DNA of 64,000 bases from NCBI RefSeq assembly GCF_002804065.1, contig NZ_CP024955.1:248001-312000 (forward strand), in the 5' to 3' direction. The notes beneath the pieces are model-generated. The model was not told where the DNA came from and did no database searches. It saw only the letters and a list, made by a program, of their open reading frames with translations. The stretch comes from Kyrpidia spormannii. Its GTDB lineage: Bacteria; Bacillota; Bacilli; Kyrpidiales; Kyrpidiaceae. The number at the start of each line of letters is the position of its first letter. Position 1 is the first letter of the stretch. Position numbers and translations under genes: made by a program. Shown piece after piece: positions 43,580 to 52,034 of the stretch.

Positions 43580-45255
43580 CGGCGGCCGAGGCCATTGTTG
43601 AAGTCATGGCTCAAGAGGGTGTGGAAAACGTTTTTTGTGTACCGGGCGAGAGTTATTTGGACGTAATGAATGCTTTGTATGACCATGATCACATTCAACT
43701 CATCTCGGGGCGCCATGAAGGCGGAGTTTCATTTATGGCGGAGGGATACGCAAAAGCCAGTGGTAAGGTTGGGGTTTGTCTAGCCACCCGAGGCCCGGGG
43801 GCCGCCAATCTGTCCATTGGACTACATACGGCCATGCAGGATTCCACTCCGGTCGTGGCTCTGATCGGCCAGGTCGAACAGGCTTTTCGGGACCGGGAAG
43901 GGTTTCAGGAAATCGATCTTGCGGCGTATTTTCGGCACCTTGTGAAGTGGACCGCGGAACTGAGAGAGGCGTCACGCGCGCCTGAATTGCTCTACCGGGC
44001 CTTCCATATTGCGCAAACGGGCCGCCCCGGTCCAGTGCTGATATCCTTGCCCGAGGATGTGTTGAACGGGACGGCGGACATGCGATTCCAACAGGCTCGG
44101 GTCTACAGCTCGCCCCGACCCGAGCGCGAATCTGTCGCGCGTGTTGCTTCCCTTTTACAAACGGCTCACCGCCCGGTGGTGATTGCCGGCGGTGGCATCA
44201 GTGCAAGAAAGTCGACGGATCTGTTGGTGACTTTGGCGGAATGGTTCCGGCTTCCGGTTGCGACAGCCTTTCGGCGCATGGATGCTTTTCCGAACCAACA
44301 TGCGTGTTACATTGGCCACCTCGGGCTGAATGCCCCGAGCTACCTGGTTGACGCCGTACAACAGGCCGATGTTGTTCTGGCGTTGGGAACCCGTTTATCG
44401 CAAGTGACTTCCCAGGACTATACGCTCATTCGCCCGGGAACACAGTTGATCCATGTCGATATCTCGCCGGATGAGATCAATAAGGTGTACAGACCGGCAA
44501 TCGGTATTGTCGCGGACGTGGGTTATTTTCTGGAGGATTTGTTAGAGGTTTCGGCGGGTGGGATGACGGCCGATCTGATGGCGGAACGCGAATCCTACAC
44601 CTCTGGACTGAGGGAGGCGTATTCGGCCTATTCCAAACCCCGTTCAAACCACGGGGACCGGACGGTTGATCTTGAGGGACTCATGCACGACCTTCAAGAA
44701 GCATTGCCGGAAGGGACCATTGTTACAAGTGATGCCGGGAATTTCTTCGGATGGCTGTCACGGTATTATCGATTCCGGGAGGCGGGGACGTATATTGGTC
44801 CCACCTCGGGGGCGATGGGGTACGGATTGCCGGCGGCCATTGGGGCGAAACTGGCCCGGCCGGACAGGACCGTCATCGCTTTTGCGGGCGATGGGGGATT
44901 TATGATGACCATGGCCGAACTGGAAACGGCGATACGTTATCAGATTCCGGTGGTGGCCGTTGTGGTCGTCAACAACATGTATGGAACCATCCGCATGCAT
45001 CAAGAAAAACGTTATCCGGAGCGAGTGATCGGCACGGATCTGAGCAATCCCAGCTATGCCGAGTATGTGCGTCTGCTGGGGGGGCATGGTGAAACGGTTC
45101 GCAGCAACCGGGACTTTTTGCCTGCGCTGGAACGGGCCCTGGAGTCCAACCGACCGGCGGTGATTGAGGTGATGGCCGATCCGGAACAGATATCGGCGGC
45201 CTTAACCATCGAACAGTTGCGGCGGGGGTGGCAACACAATGGGGCTGCAGTTTAA
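43567..45255 (+). CDS. Thiamine-diphosphate-dependent enzyme, acetolactate-synthase-like
   Basis: A 562-residue ThDP enzyme of the IlvB/benzoylformate decarboxylase group. The catalytic glutamate lies in GRHEGGVSFMAEGYA near residue 50. The FAD/nucleotide-like middle domain is present, and the ThDP motif starts FAGDGGFMMTMAEL near 440 and ends at NNMYGTI near 470. Its sequence does not let me choose between a decarboxylase, a carboligase or a hydrolase. It is first in an operon with the three 5-oxoprolinase subunits and a transporter and overlaps pxpB by 17 bases, so it probably acts in the same pathway. ATG 43567 follows GGAGGAG. Confidence 0.88.
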   Translation: MERMTAAEAIVEVMAQEGVENVFCVPGESYLDVMNALYDHDHIQLISGRHEGGVSFMAEGYAKASGKVGVCLATRGPGAANLSIGLHTAMQDSTPVVALIGQVEQAFRDREGFQEIDLAAYFRHLVKWTAELREASRAPELLYRAFHIAQTGRPGPVLISLPEDVLNGTADMRFQQARVYSSPRPERESVARVASLLQTAHRPVVIAGGGISARKSTDLLVTLAEWFRLPVATAFRRMDAFPNQHACYIGHLGLNAPSYLVDAVQQADVVLALGTRLSQVTSQDYTLIRPGTQLIHVDISPDEINKVYRPAIGIVADVGYFLEDLLEVSAGGMTADLMAERESYTSGLREAYSAYSKPRSNHGDRTVDLEGLMHDLQEALPEGTIVTSDAGNFFGWLSRYYRFREAGTYIGPTSGAMGYGLPAAIGAKLARPDRTVIAFAGDGGFMMTMAELETAIRYQIPVVAVVVVNNMYGTIRMHQEKRYPERVIGTDLSNPSYAEYVRLLGGHGETVRSNRDFLPALERALESNRPAVIEVMADPEQISAALTIEQLRRGWQHNGAAV

Positions 45256-45973
45256 GTATGCCGGGGATCAGGCGATTTTGGTGGAGGTCGGTGAAGGAAT
45301 CGATCCTCGCACGAGCGGGAAGGTGAGAAGCTTGGCTCAAAAGGTCGAGTCCTGCTCCATTCCCGGGTTTGGCGAGGTGATCCTTGGTTATCGATCGTTG
45401 TTGGTCAATTACGACCCATTGATCATTTCTGATGACGAAGTGATCCAATGGCTTCAACGCTGGGGGCAAGAACCGGAAGTGATCCAAAGATCCGAAGCGC
45501 GCCTTGTCGAGATTCCGACTCTCTACGGGGGAGAATGGGGGCCTGATCTGGAAGATGTCGCCGCTCATAACGGCCTGACGCCTCAAGAAGTTGTGGAGAT
45601 TCACAGCGGCGGTGATTATCATGTTTACTTCCTGGGTTTTATACCGGGCTACCCGTTTATGGGCGGTATGTCCGAAAAAATCGCAACGCCACGGCTTTCC
45701 AGTCCCCGCGTTGCCATTCCCGCGGGGAGTGTCGGGATCGCGGGCAAACAGACGGGCATTTATCCCATTCAAAGTCCCGGCGGATGGCGGTTGATAGGAC
45801 GGACACCGCTGCGTCTTTACGACCCCAACCGCACTCCTCCTTTCTTGCTCCAAGCGGGCGATCGGGTCAAATTTATACCCATCAACGAAGACGAGTTTTC
45901 AGAGATTCATGAATCCGTTTTGCAAGGGAGGTACCGCCCGATGACGAGGGGGGAGTCCGTTGAGCCGAACTGA
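45239..45973 (+). CDS. pxpB: 5-oxoprolinase subunit B (KipI-like)
   Basis: A 244-residue member of the PxpB/KipI family, one of three subunits that open 5-oxoproline to glutamate with ATP. Marks: YAGDQAILVEVGEGID at the start, VEIPTLYGGEWGPDLE near residue 97, HVYFLGFIPGYPFMGGM near 127, and the C-terminal GRTPLRLYDPNRTPPFLLQAGDRVKF. The ATG lies inside the end of the ThDP gene and its own end overlaps pxpC by 14 bases, so production of the subunits is coupled. In Bacillus the homologue is also known as an inhibitor of the kinase KinA. Confidence 0.93.
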   Translation: MGLQFKYAGDQAILVEVGEGIDPRTSGKVRSLAQKVESCSIPGFGEVILGYRSLLVNYDPLIISDDEVIQWLQRWGQEPEVIQRSEARLVEIPTLYGGEWGPDLEDVAAHNGLTPQEVVEIHSGGDYHVYFLGFIPGYPFMGGMSEKIATPRLSSPRVAIPAGSVGIAGKQTGIYPIQSPGGWRLIGRTPLRLYDPNRTPPFLLQAGDRVKFIPINEDEFSEIHESVLQGRYRPMTRGESVEPN

Positions 45974-46937
45974 GCCGGTGTTCGAGGTCATCCATCCGGG
46001 AATGCTGACAACGGTTCAAGATCTTGGACGGCGTGGCTATCAAAAATACGGATTGGCCGTATCCGGCGCCGCAGATGCTCATGCGCATCGGATGGCCAAT
46101 CTCTTGCTGGGCAATCCCGTGGATGCGGCCACTCTCGAGGTCACGCTGATGGGGCTGAAAGTGCGCGTGCTGAAGCCGGCGGTGATTGCCATAACCGGCG
46201 GGGACTTGGATCCCAGGCTGAACGGACAACCCCTCCCCATGTGGAGCACGGTTCCGGTTCACCCGGGAGATGTGATCCATTTCTCCGGTTGCAAATCAGG
46301 ATGTCGGGCTTATCTGGCCGTTTCCGGGGGGATTGATGTCCCCGTTGTTCTGGGGAGTCGTTCTACAGATTTGCTGGGCGGTATAGGGGGGGTTGCAGGG
46401 CGCAAACTCGAAAAGGGGGATCTTCTTTTCGCCGGTCCCGCTCGGGTTCCTGCAGACAAGGTCCTCAGGCGTCGGCTGCATCCGGACTGGGTTCCCCAGT
46501 ATCCCCGGCAGGTGGAAGTGCGGGTGGTGCTCGGGCCTCAGGAAGGCGCCTTTACTCCCGATGGTATCGCCACATTCTTGTCTTCCGAGTACACGGTCAG
46601 CACGACGTCGGATCGAATGGGGCTTCGCCTCATGGGGCCGACAGTTGGCCACAAACACGGAGCCGATATCTTGTCCGAAGGACTGTTTATGGGCGCTGTC
46701 CAAGTGCCGCAAAACGGTCAGCCGATTGTGTTTTTGGTTGGTCGCCAGAGTGTCGGCGGTTATACAAAGATTGCCGGGGTCATCACTGTGGACATGCCGT
46801 GGCTGGCCCAGCTAAAACCGGGCGACACGATCCGCTTTCGTCAGGTGACAGTGGCCGAAGCGCACCGATTGCTTCGGGAGTACGAGCGTTTCTTTGCCGC
46901 GATAAAAGTATGGGGTTCGAGCCATTTGTCGGCATGA
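45960..46937 (+). CDS. pxpC: 5-oxoprolinase subunit C (KipA-like)
   Basis: A 325-residue biotin-dependent-carboxylase-like subunit (PxpC/KipA). Typical are MLTTVQDLGRRGYQKYGLAVSGAAD near the start, the ITGGDLDPRLNG segment near residue 78, YLAVSGGIDVPVVLGSRSTD near 120, and LMGPTVGHKHGADILSEG near 220. It starts at a TTG (45960) inside pxpB. With PxpB it forms the heteromer that, with PxpA, hydrolyses 5-oxoproline. Confidence 0.93.
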   Translation: MSRTEPVFEVIHPGMLTTVQDLGRRGYQKYGLAVSGAADAHAHRMANLLLGNPVDAATLEVTLMGLKVRVLKPAVIAITGGDLDPRLNGQPLPMWSTVPVHPGDVIHFSGCKSGCRAYLAVSGGIDVPVVLGSRSTDLLGGIGGVAGRKLEKGDLLFAGPARVPADKVLRRRLHPDWVPQYPRQVEVRVVLGPQEGAFTPDGIATFLSSEYTVSTTSDRMGLRLMGPTVGHKHGADILSEGLFMGAVQVPQNGQPIVFLVGRQSVGGYTKIAGVITVDMPWLAQLKPGDTIRFRQVTVAEAHRLLREYERFFAAIKVWGSSHLSA

Positions 46938-46956
46938 ATGAAAAGGAGGATGCGGT

Positions 46957-47754
46957 ATGTCAAAAAGATACATTGATTTGAATTGCGATATGGGTGAAAG
47001 CTTCGGAGTGTATAAGCTTGGCATGGATGAAGAAGTGATAAAACTCATCTCCTCGGCCAATGTTGCCTGTGGCTTTCATGGCGGCGATCCGAATGTGATG
47101 GACCGAACGGTGGCGATGGCAAAAGAATACGGCGTCGGGATCGGCGTGCACATGGGGTTTCCCGATCTGTTGGGATTCGGCCGCAGAAATATGGATATCG
47201 CCCGGGAAGATCTCATGAATTTGATCATTTACCAAATCGGGGCATTGGATGCGTTCTGTCGCAAGCACGGGACCGTGATTCAGCATGTCAAGCCCCATGG
47301 AAACATGAACAATATGGCCGACACCGACGAGGAAATGGCTGAGAATATCGTTGATGCGATCCTTGCCGTACTTCCCGATGTTCCGATCTTTGTAAAACCG
47401 AACAGTCAGTTGCACCGGGTCGCCGAAGCCAAGGGGTTGCCGTTCGTACTGGAACTTTTCCCCGACAGGGCGTATAACAACGACCTGACGTTGGTTTCCC
47501 GCCGACAACCGGGTGCGGTCGTCAAAGATCCGGAAGTTGCGGCGGAGCGTGCGGTCCGCATGGTGACGGAAGGCCGGGTCACCTCGATCACGGGGGATAC
47601 ACTTGAGGTTCGAGGGGAGACGATTTGCGTTCACGGCGATACACCGACCGCGCTTGAGATTGTGCGCAGAATCAGGGAAAAATTCGACCGGCAGGGCATT
47701 GTGGTGGCGCCGATTTCTCAGTGGTGGAAAAGCAACAAGCGATGCAGTTGTTAG
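46957..47754 (+). CDS. pxpA: 5-oxoprolinase subunit A (LamB/YcsF)
   Basis: A 265-residue LamB/YcsF-family protein, the third 5-oxoprolinase subunit. The N-terminus IDLNCDMGESFG, the segment SANVACGFHGGDPNVMDRTV near residue 33, GVHMGFPDLLGFGRR near 63, and VKPHGNMNN near 110 match the TIM-barrel family. ATG 46957 follows AAAAGGAGGAT. The usual gene order is A before B-C; here A comes last. Some residues differ from common PxpA (for example GNMNN where GALYN is usual), so the substrate could be a 5-oxoproline-like lactam. Confidence 0.9.
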   Translation: MSKRYIDLNCDMGESFGVYKLGMDEEVIKLISSANVACGFHGGDPNVMDRTVAMAKEYGVGIGVHMGFPDLLGFGRRNMDIAREDLMNLIIYQIGALDAFCRKHGTVIQHVKPHGNMNNMADTDEEMAENIVDAILAVLPDVPIFVKPNSQLHRVAEAKGLPFVLELFPDRAYNNDLTLVSRRQPGAVVKDPEVAAERAVRMVTEGRVTSITGDTLEVRGETICVHGDTPTALEIVRRIREKFDRQGIVVAPISQWWKSNKRCSC

Positions 47755-47808
47755 AACGAAAAGGACGCTGATGCTGTTTACGCTTCATTGATGTGAGGGG
47801 GAGATCTG

Positions 47809-49164
47809 TTGATCGCGCGAAATTTGTCCTCAGAGATGAAAAGGGCTATCGTCGGCGGCACCATCGGCACAGTGATCGAATGGTATGACTTTGCGGCTTA
47901 CGGATTTCTTGCCGCGATTCTGGGCAAAGTGTTTTTTCCGTCACAGAATCCGACAGTATCACTTCTGGCTTCCTTTGCGACCTTTGGCGTTGCATTTTTT
48001 ATGAGGCCCATCGGCGGCATCTTATTCGGAAGTTTGGGCGATCGGTTCGGTCGCAGGTCCGCTTTCACTTGGAGTATCATTCTCATGTCGTGTCTCACCT
48101 TTTTGATCGGGTGTCTGCCCACGTATGCTTCGATCGGTATCGCAGCACCGGCCTTGTTGGTTCTGTTGCGTTTGTTGCAGGCGCTTTGTGCGGGTGGAGA
48201 GCTGACGGGGGCCTACACGTTCGTCGGAGAGTTTGCATCGACAAAGCGCAGAGGGTACGAAAGCAGTTGGACAGAAGCCGGTGCGATCAGCGGGTTTTTA
48301 TTGGGATCACTCTGCGCGTTCGTTTTGTCCGCAACTTTGAGCCAGAGTGAATTGGTTGCATGGGGTTGGCGAATCCCTTTCTGGTGTGCTGCACCGCTGG
48401 GTGCGGTGGGCGTATACCTCAGGATTCGAATGGGTGAGAGTCCGGCATTTGAAGTGATGAAAGAAAAAGGGCTGATTGTCTCGGCGCCCATCGGCGAAGC
48501 TGTACGGTACAGCCGCGTACCGCTGTTTCAGGCATTCGGGATTGCGATATATCAGAATGTGGGAATTTACATCATATTGACCTACATGCCCACTTATTTT
48601 ACTACACAGCTTCATTTTTCCCAGATGCAGTCGATGTTATCGTCGGTTATCTCCATGGCGCTGGCCATTCTCTTCATGCCCATCGCGGGAGCGTGGTCCG
48701 ACAGGGTCGGGCGGCGCCGGGTGCTGGGCTGGTCCTGTGGGATTGCTCTGGTTCTGACGTATCCTTTGTTTTTGCTCATGAGTCAGCACAGCTTTGGTCT
48801 GGCACTTCTCGCCCATGTGGCGACATCCATTCTGGTCGGGATATTTCTGGGGCCGATCCCGGCCACGATGGCCGAACTTTTCCCGACAAACATCCGCTAC
48901 GGGGGAATGTCTCTTGCGTATAATATCTCTGTTGCAGTATTCGGGGGATTTGCCCCTTTTATCGCCACATATTTGATTGCTTCAACGAAAAACCCTCTGA
49001 GCCCGTCGTATTATGTCATCGGTTCGGCCGTGTTAACATTAATTACTTTGGCGAGCATGGTGGAAACCAGCCGCACCCCATTAAAAGAAAATGCGAATGC
49101 CGTGCCGTCCATGCCGCTCGGCATGTACGAGGGGATGTCTTCCGTCGAAGAAGGTTCCGAGTGA
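47809..49164 (+). CDS. MFS transporter, metabolite:H+ symporter (MHS) type
   Basis: A 451-residue, 12-helix major facilitator. The MHS signature is clear: GTVIEWYDFAAYGFLAA near residue 20, FMRPIGGILFGSLGDRFGRRSAF near 63, and WGWRIPFW near 183, as in proline/betaine, citrate and other carboxylate symporters. It starts at TTG 47809 after GGGGGAG, 54 bases behind pxpA, and probably imports the substrate of the ThDP-pxp pathway, an organic acid or lactam. The gene ends directly against duplicated alcohol dehydrogenase DNA. Confidence 0.9.
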   Translation: MIARNLSSEMKRAIVGGTIGTVIEWYDFAAYGFLAAILGKVFFPSQNPTVSLLASFATFGVAFFMRPIGGILFGSLGDRFGRRSAFTWSIILMSCLTFLIGCLPTYASIGIAAPALLVLLRLLQALCAGGELTGAYTFVGEFASTKRRGYESSWTEAGAISGFLLGSLCAFVLSATLSQSELVAWGWRIPFWCAAPLGAVGVYLRIRMGESPAFEVMKEKGLIVSAPIGEAVRYSRVPLFQAFGIAIYQNVGIYIILTYMPTYFTTQLHFSQMQSMLSSVISMALAILFMPIAGAWSDRVGRRRVLGWSCGIALVLTYPLFLLMSQHSFGLALLAHVATSILVGIFLGPIPATMAELFPTNIRYGGMSLAYNISVAVFGGFAPFIATYLIASTKNPLSPSYYVIGSAVLTLITLASMVETSRTPLKENANAVPSMPLGMYEGMSSVEEGSE

Positions 49165-49165
49165 A

Positions 49166-49222
49166 TCGGTTCAAAGTCATCGTGAGCAACGAATAAGGCA
49201 GGTGAGCCCCGGTCGGGGCTCA
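49166..49222 (+). repeat. Degraded copy of adh 3' end and its hairpin
   Basis: The bases encoding FKVIVSNE-stop followed by GGCAGGTGAGCCCCGG and a shortened CGGGGCTCAC hairpin match 39273-39330 closely. It begins immediately behind the transporter stop codon. No upstream adh sequence is present. Confidence 0.8.
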
Positions 49223-49329
49223 CGGCGTTTTCGGTCACCGGCGCGTGTATCGCCGCCGACGGCTTTTCGCCAGATGATACCAGTCGATTGACTCGGGTGA
49301 ACCGATTTGTTCAGCCGAGTCGCAAGCCG

Positions 49330-49500
49330 TCTCATGCGCTCTTGAACCCTTTTTTCACCTGGCTCGGAATTTCCTCGGACGAGCACCAGCGTACAGGGAA
49401 AAGGCGATGCCGCCCAGGGTGGCGACGGCGGAAATGACCGTCAGGAGGAAAGCGGCATTTTGATCGGCTGGATGGCCGAAAAATATATCGATGGCCAATA
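49330..49500 (-). pseudogene. Remnant of the TPR membrane-protein gene
   Basis: On the minus strand this matches the part of the TPR gene at about 39853-40030 that encodes the second membrane helix and the start of the coiled coil (for example ATLGGIAFSLY and QERM). Small deletions break the frame, and the TPR repeats are absent. Orientation relative to the adh tail is the same as in the intact locus. Confidence 0.8.
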
Positions 49501-49790
49501 AAGCCGAGATGAGCGATTCAAAGGGAGTTGGGGGTCGATCGGTGATCCAGGCGTCGCACCGCGTTCCCTTTCTCCAACCAAGAGAAGAAGAGCTGGCTCT
49601 GTCTCGTTGCGAGGGTCGTAAACCCGGGTGCATCCGCTTCATCTGTGGCGATGCTCGGTGGGGGTAGCCCCGGCCGACCGGTATCACTCGACCTTTCATC
49701 TGCGCGAAGACACCACGGTGATCTTGCTGACCGACCTGGCGGAGATTCATGTGATCGAGCTGCCGAAACTCCGGCCTGACAGAAAGGAGA
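49500..49790 (+). pseudogene. Two scrambled Rpn nuclease fragments
   Basis: AIQRELGVDR-stop at about 49506-49542 is the C-terminal end of an Rpn protein. At 49676-49775 the frame RYHSTFHLREDTTVILLTD, then LAEIHVIELPKLRP, matches the centre of the intact Rpn at 24767. The order is inverted relative to the gene (tail before centre), so the pieces were rearranged. Between them no coding similarity is seen. Confidence 0.7.
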
Positions 49791-49817
49791 GCGCCACCAG
49801 GCGCCCCGAAGGTCGCC

Positions 49818-50252
49818 CTAGAAGTAGAAAACATCTTTCAAGTCAATCGTTAAATCCGGGAAAATTCCAACGGTTACGGCTTGATCCTTTCCGTATACTA
49901 TCGGTGCCCCAAACACATTTTCCGAAAGCATGTAGACTTCGACAATCTGGTTTGAACTATCCACAATCCAATATTCTCGCACACCAGCCACCCTGTAAGC
50001 ACGCAATTTAACCGTCTTGTCTTTAACAGCTGTAGATGGCGAAAGCACTCCGATAATCATATCCGGCACGCCAACACAGCCCTGCCGATGGATTTTGGTT
50101 GGATCGCACACAACTGTTATGTCCGGCTCAACGTAGTTTCCGTAGTCGTCAGCATCGAGCCAGACACCAAACGGTGCGGGAAACACTTTCCACGTCTTCC
50201 CCTTCAGGTACACACTTATTTCCCGTATCAGGTTACTCACGATACTTTGATC
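49818..50252 (-). pseudogene. Uma2-family endonuclease, C-terminal part (interrupted)
   Basis: From the aspartate codon at 50252 the minus strand reads SDQSIVSNLIREISVYLKGK, then FPAPFGVWLD, VEPDITVVCDP near the metal-binding region, MIIGVLSPSTAVKDKTVKLRAY and VREYWIVDS: the core of a Uma2/DUF820 PD-(D/E)XK protein. The frame continues upstream into bases that belong to an inserted IS element, so the apparent start there is artificial. The missing N-terminal part is found at 54168-54261 in phase. Joined, the two give about 174 residues, a normal family length. Confidence 0.85.
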
Positions 50253-50260
50253 TGAAAAAA

Positions 50261-50303
50261 ACGCGCCGCAAACCTCTTCCTTCAGGAAGAGGATAAGGCG
50301 CGT
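50261..50303 (+). repeat. Left-end hairpin of the IS200/IS605 element
   Basis: ACGCGCC (50261-50267) pairs with GGCGCGT (50297-50303), and inside it CCTCTTCC (50273-50280) pairs with GGAAGAGG (50285-50292) around TTCA. Imperfect subterminal hairpins of this sort are what TnpA recognises in single-stranded DNA. Confidence 0.75.
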
Positions 50304-50719
50304 CATTTAGGTGTTCTCTGACTCTCGATATACTGTCGGATAACGGACAGAGGAGCGCCGCCACAGCTCCCGGCGAAATAACTTGGGGACCAGAGATGTC
50401 CACCCCATAGCTTTCGGCGAATTTGCGTATAGTTTTTCTTTCGAATCAGGCGGCTGGACACGCCTTTCAGACTGTTCACCAGCGTGGAAATGGCCACTTT
50501 GGGTGGATAGGTCACCAAAAGGTGCACGTGGTCATCCTCACCGTCAAATTCCAACAATTCGGCTTCAAAACCTTTACAGACGGAGGCCATAATCTCGCGC
50601 AGGTCTTCCAAAATCTCTTTGGTGAACACTCCGCGCCGATATTTAGTCACAAAGACCAAATGGACATGAAGATTATATACGCAATGTCGACCTGTACGGA
50701 TCTCGTTTGACTTTGTCAT
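50303..50719 (-). CDS. tnpA: IS200/IS605 TnpA, Y1 HUH transposase
   Basis: A 138-residue single-strand transposase. The HUH metal motif is HVHLL near residue 64 (GEDDHVHLLVTY) and the nucleophilic tyrosine sits in VIRQYIESQ near residue 132. The N-terminal CVYNLHVHLVFVTKYRR is a family hallmark. ATG 50719 gives the normal length; a longer in-frame start at 50806 would run into the tnpB promoter region. Its end coincides with the left-end hairpin. All catalytic residues are present, so the element may still move. Confidence 0.92.
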   Translation of the reverse strand: MTKSNEIRTGRHCVYNLHVHLVFVTKYRRGVFTKEILEDLREIMASVCKGFEAELLEFDGEDDHVHLLVTYPPKVAISTLVNSLKGVSSRLIRKKNYTQIRRKLWGGHLWSPSYFAGSCGGAPLSVIRQYIESQRTPK

Positions 50720-50741
50720 AGACCAAGTATATCCTAAAAAC

Positions 50742-51941
50742 ATGAAAATTCTCAAGTCATTTCGATTCCGTTTGGAACCGACAACGGAACAATCCCAGTG
50801 CCTCACCCGTTACCGGGGATGTGCGCGGTTGGTCTGGAACAAGGCGCTGGCCTTGCAAAAGGGGCGACTGGAGGCCGGGTACCCTTTACTCTCGTATGAG
50901 GAGCTTGCCCGGCTCCTGACACTCTGGAGACACAGCGAGGAATACGGTTTTTTGGCCAACGCCCCTGTGCACCCTTTGCAATGGACGCTCAAGTTCCTGG
51001 ATCGGGCAATCCGGGCGGCGTTTGACAAGTCCAACCCGGCGCGCTTCCCGACCTTCAAGAAAAAGAATCGGTACGAGGCGGGCCTGCGCTTTCCAGACCC
51101 GAAACAGATCAAGCTCAACCTGTCGACTAAGGATGCAGACGGGCGGTGTGTCTTGCCAAAGGTTTTCCTGCCCAAGATCGGGTGGGTGAAGTTCCGCAAG
51201 TCCCGGACCATCGACGGGACGATTCGGAATGCCACGGTAACATGGCAAGCCGGGCACTGGTACATCTCTTTCCAGACGGAGATCGACGTGCCGGAGCCGG
51301 TTCACCCGTCGGAGTCGGCTGTGGGGATCGACCGGGGAATTGTGCATTTTGCGGCACTGTCGGACGGCACGTTTGTCGATGCGCCGGGATGGTTCCGGCG
51401 GCATGAAAAGAAACTGGCTTGGGAAATGCGGAAGCTGTCGCGGAAGAAAAGGTTCTCGCGAAACTGGCAGAAACAGAAGGCCAGGCTTCAGCGTCTTCAT
51501 GCGCATATTGCGAATGCCCGGCGGGATTTTCTGCACAAGACCTCCACGGCCATCAGCAAAACCCACGCGATGGTGTTTGTGGAGGATTTGCGGATCCAGA
51601 ACATGAGCCGGTCAGCCAAGGGGACGAGGGAGAATCCGGGAAAGAACGTGCGGGCCAAGAGCGGGCTGAACAAAGCGATCCTGGACCAAGGGTGGTTCAT
51701 GTTTCAAACGTTCTTGGGCTACAAGCTCCATTGGTTGGGAGGCTGGCTGGGGGCCGTACCGGCCCCGTACACGAGCCAGACTTGTCCGGTGCCGGAATGC
51801 GGACATGTGAGCCAAGCGAATCGGCCGAGGCAAACGACATTCCGGTGCGAGAGGTGCGGGTATGAGGGCAATGCCGACACAGTGGGAGCGATGAACATTT
51901 TAAGGGCTGGACTGGCCCGGATCGCCTGTTCTCCGGTGTAG
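50742..51941 (+). CDS. tnpB: IS605 TnpB, RNA-guided nuclease
   Basis: A 399-residue TnpB. RuvC residues: Asp in AVGIDRGIVHF near 194, Glu in VFVEDLRIQN near 280, Asp in GNADTVGAMN near 380. The zinc ribbon is CPVPECGH ... CERCG. The start MKILKSFRFRLEP is typical. The family cuts double-stranded DNA next to a short motif equal to the element's target site; since the left flank here is TTGAT, that is the predicted motif, as for ISDra2. It is distinct in sequence from the IS607 TnpB at 16325. Confidence 0.92.
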   Translation: MKILKSFRFRLEPTTEQSQCLTRYRGCARLVWNKALALQKGRLEAGYPLLSYEELARLLTLWRHSEEYGFLANAPVHPLQWTLKFLDRAIRAAFDKSNPARFPTFKKKNRYEAGLRFPDPKQIKLNLSTKDADGRCVLPKVFLPKIGWVKFRKSRTIDGTIRNATVTWQAGHWYISFQTEIDVPEPVHPSESAVGIDRGIVHFAALSDGTFVDAPGWFRRHEKKLAWEMRKLSRKKRFSRNWQKQKARLQRLHAHIANARRDFLHKTSTAISKTHAMVFVEDLRIQNMSRSAKGTRENPGKNVRAKSGLNKAILDQGWFMFQTFLGYKLHWLGGWLGAVPAPYTSQTCPVPECGHVSQANRPRQTTFRCERCGYEGNADTVGAMNILRAGLARIACSPV

Positions 51942-52034
51942 CGCCGGGGAGTCGGTTGTTCGACCGATCCAAGGGGTGCAACAAGGCCCCTGGTGGCAGG
52001 AAGGAATCCTCCGCCTTCAGGCGGGGGAGGAGGT
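51942..52034 (+). ncRNA. Predicted omega RNA tail and right-end hairpin of the IS605 element
   Basis: Past the tnpB stop lies a structured tail with GGGGTGCAACAAGGCCCC and, at 52008-52030, CCTCCGCC-TTCA-GGCGGGGGAGG, the right-end hairpin with the same TTCA loop as the left end. In this family the guide RNA scaffold runs through this hairpin to the element end. The intron begins immediately after, so an unspliced transcript would carry intron instead of genomic guide sequence. Confidence 0.55.

Noticed and set aside
43413-43601. A 62-codon ORF overlapping the ThDP gene start
   Set aside because: Its second half is out of frame with the protein-like reading AEIVEKEIVAMQDSLEL and overlaps the real gene start; at most part of it is a decayed gene.
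50253-50306. The apparent N-terminus of the Uma2 C-terminal ORF (begins MTRLILFLKEEV)
   Set aside because: Those codons lie in the left-end hairpin of the inserted IS element; the true N-terminal part is at 54168-54261.
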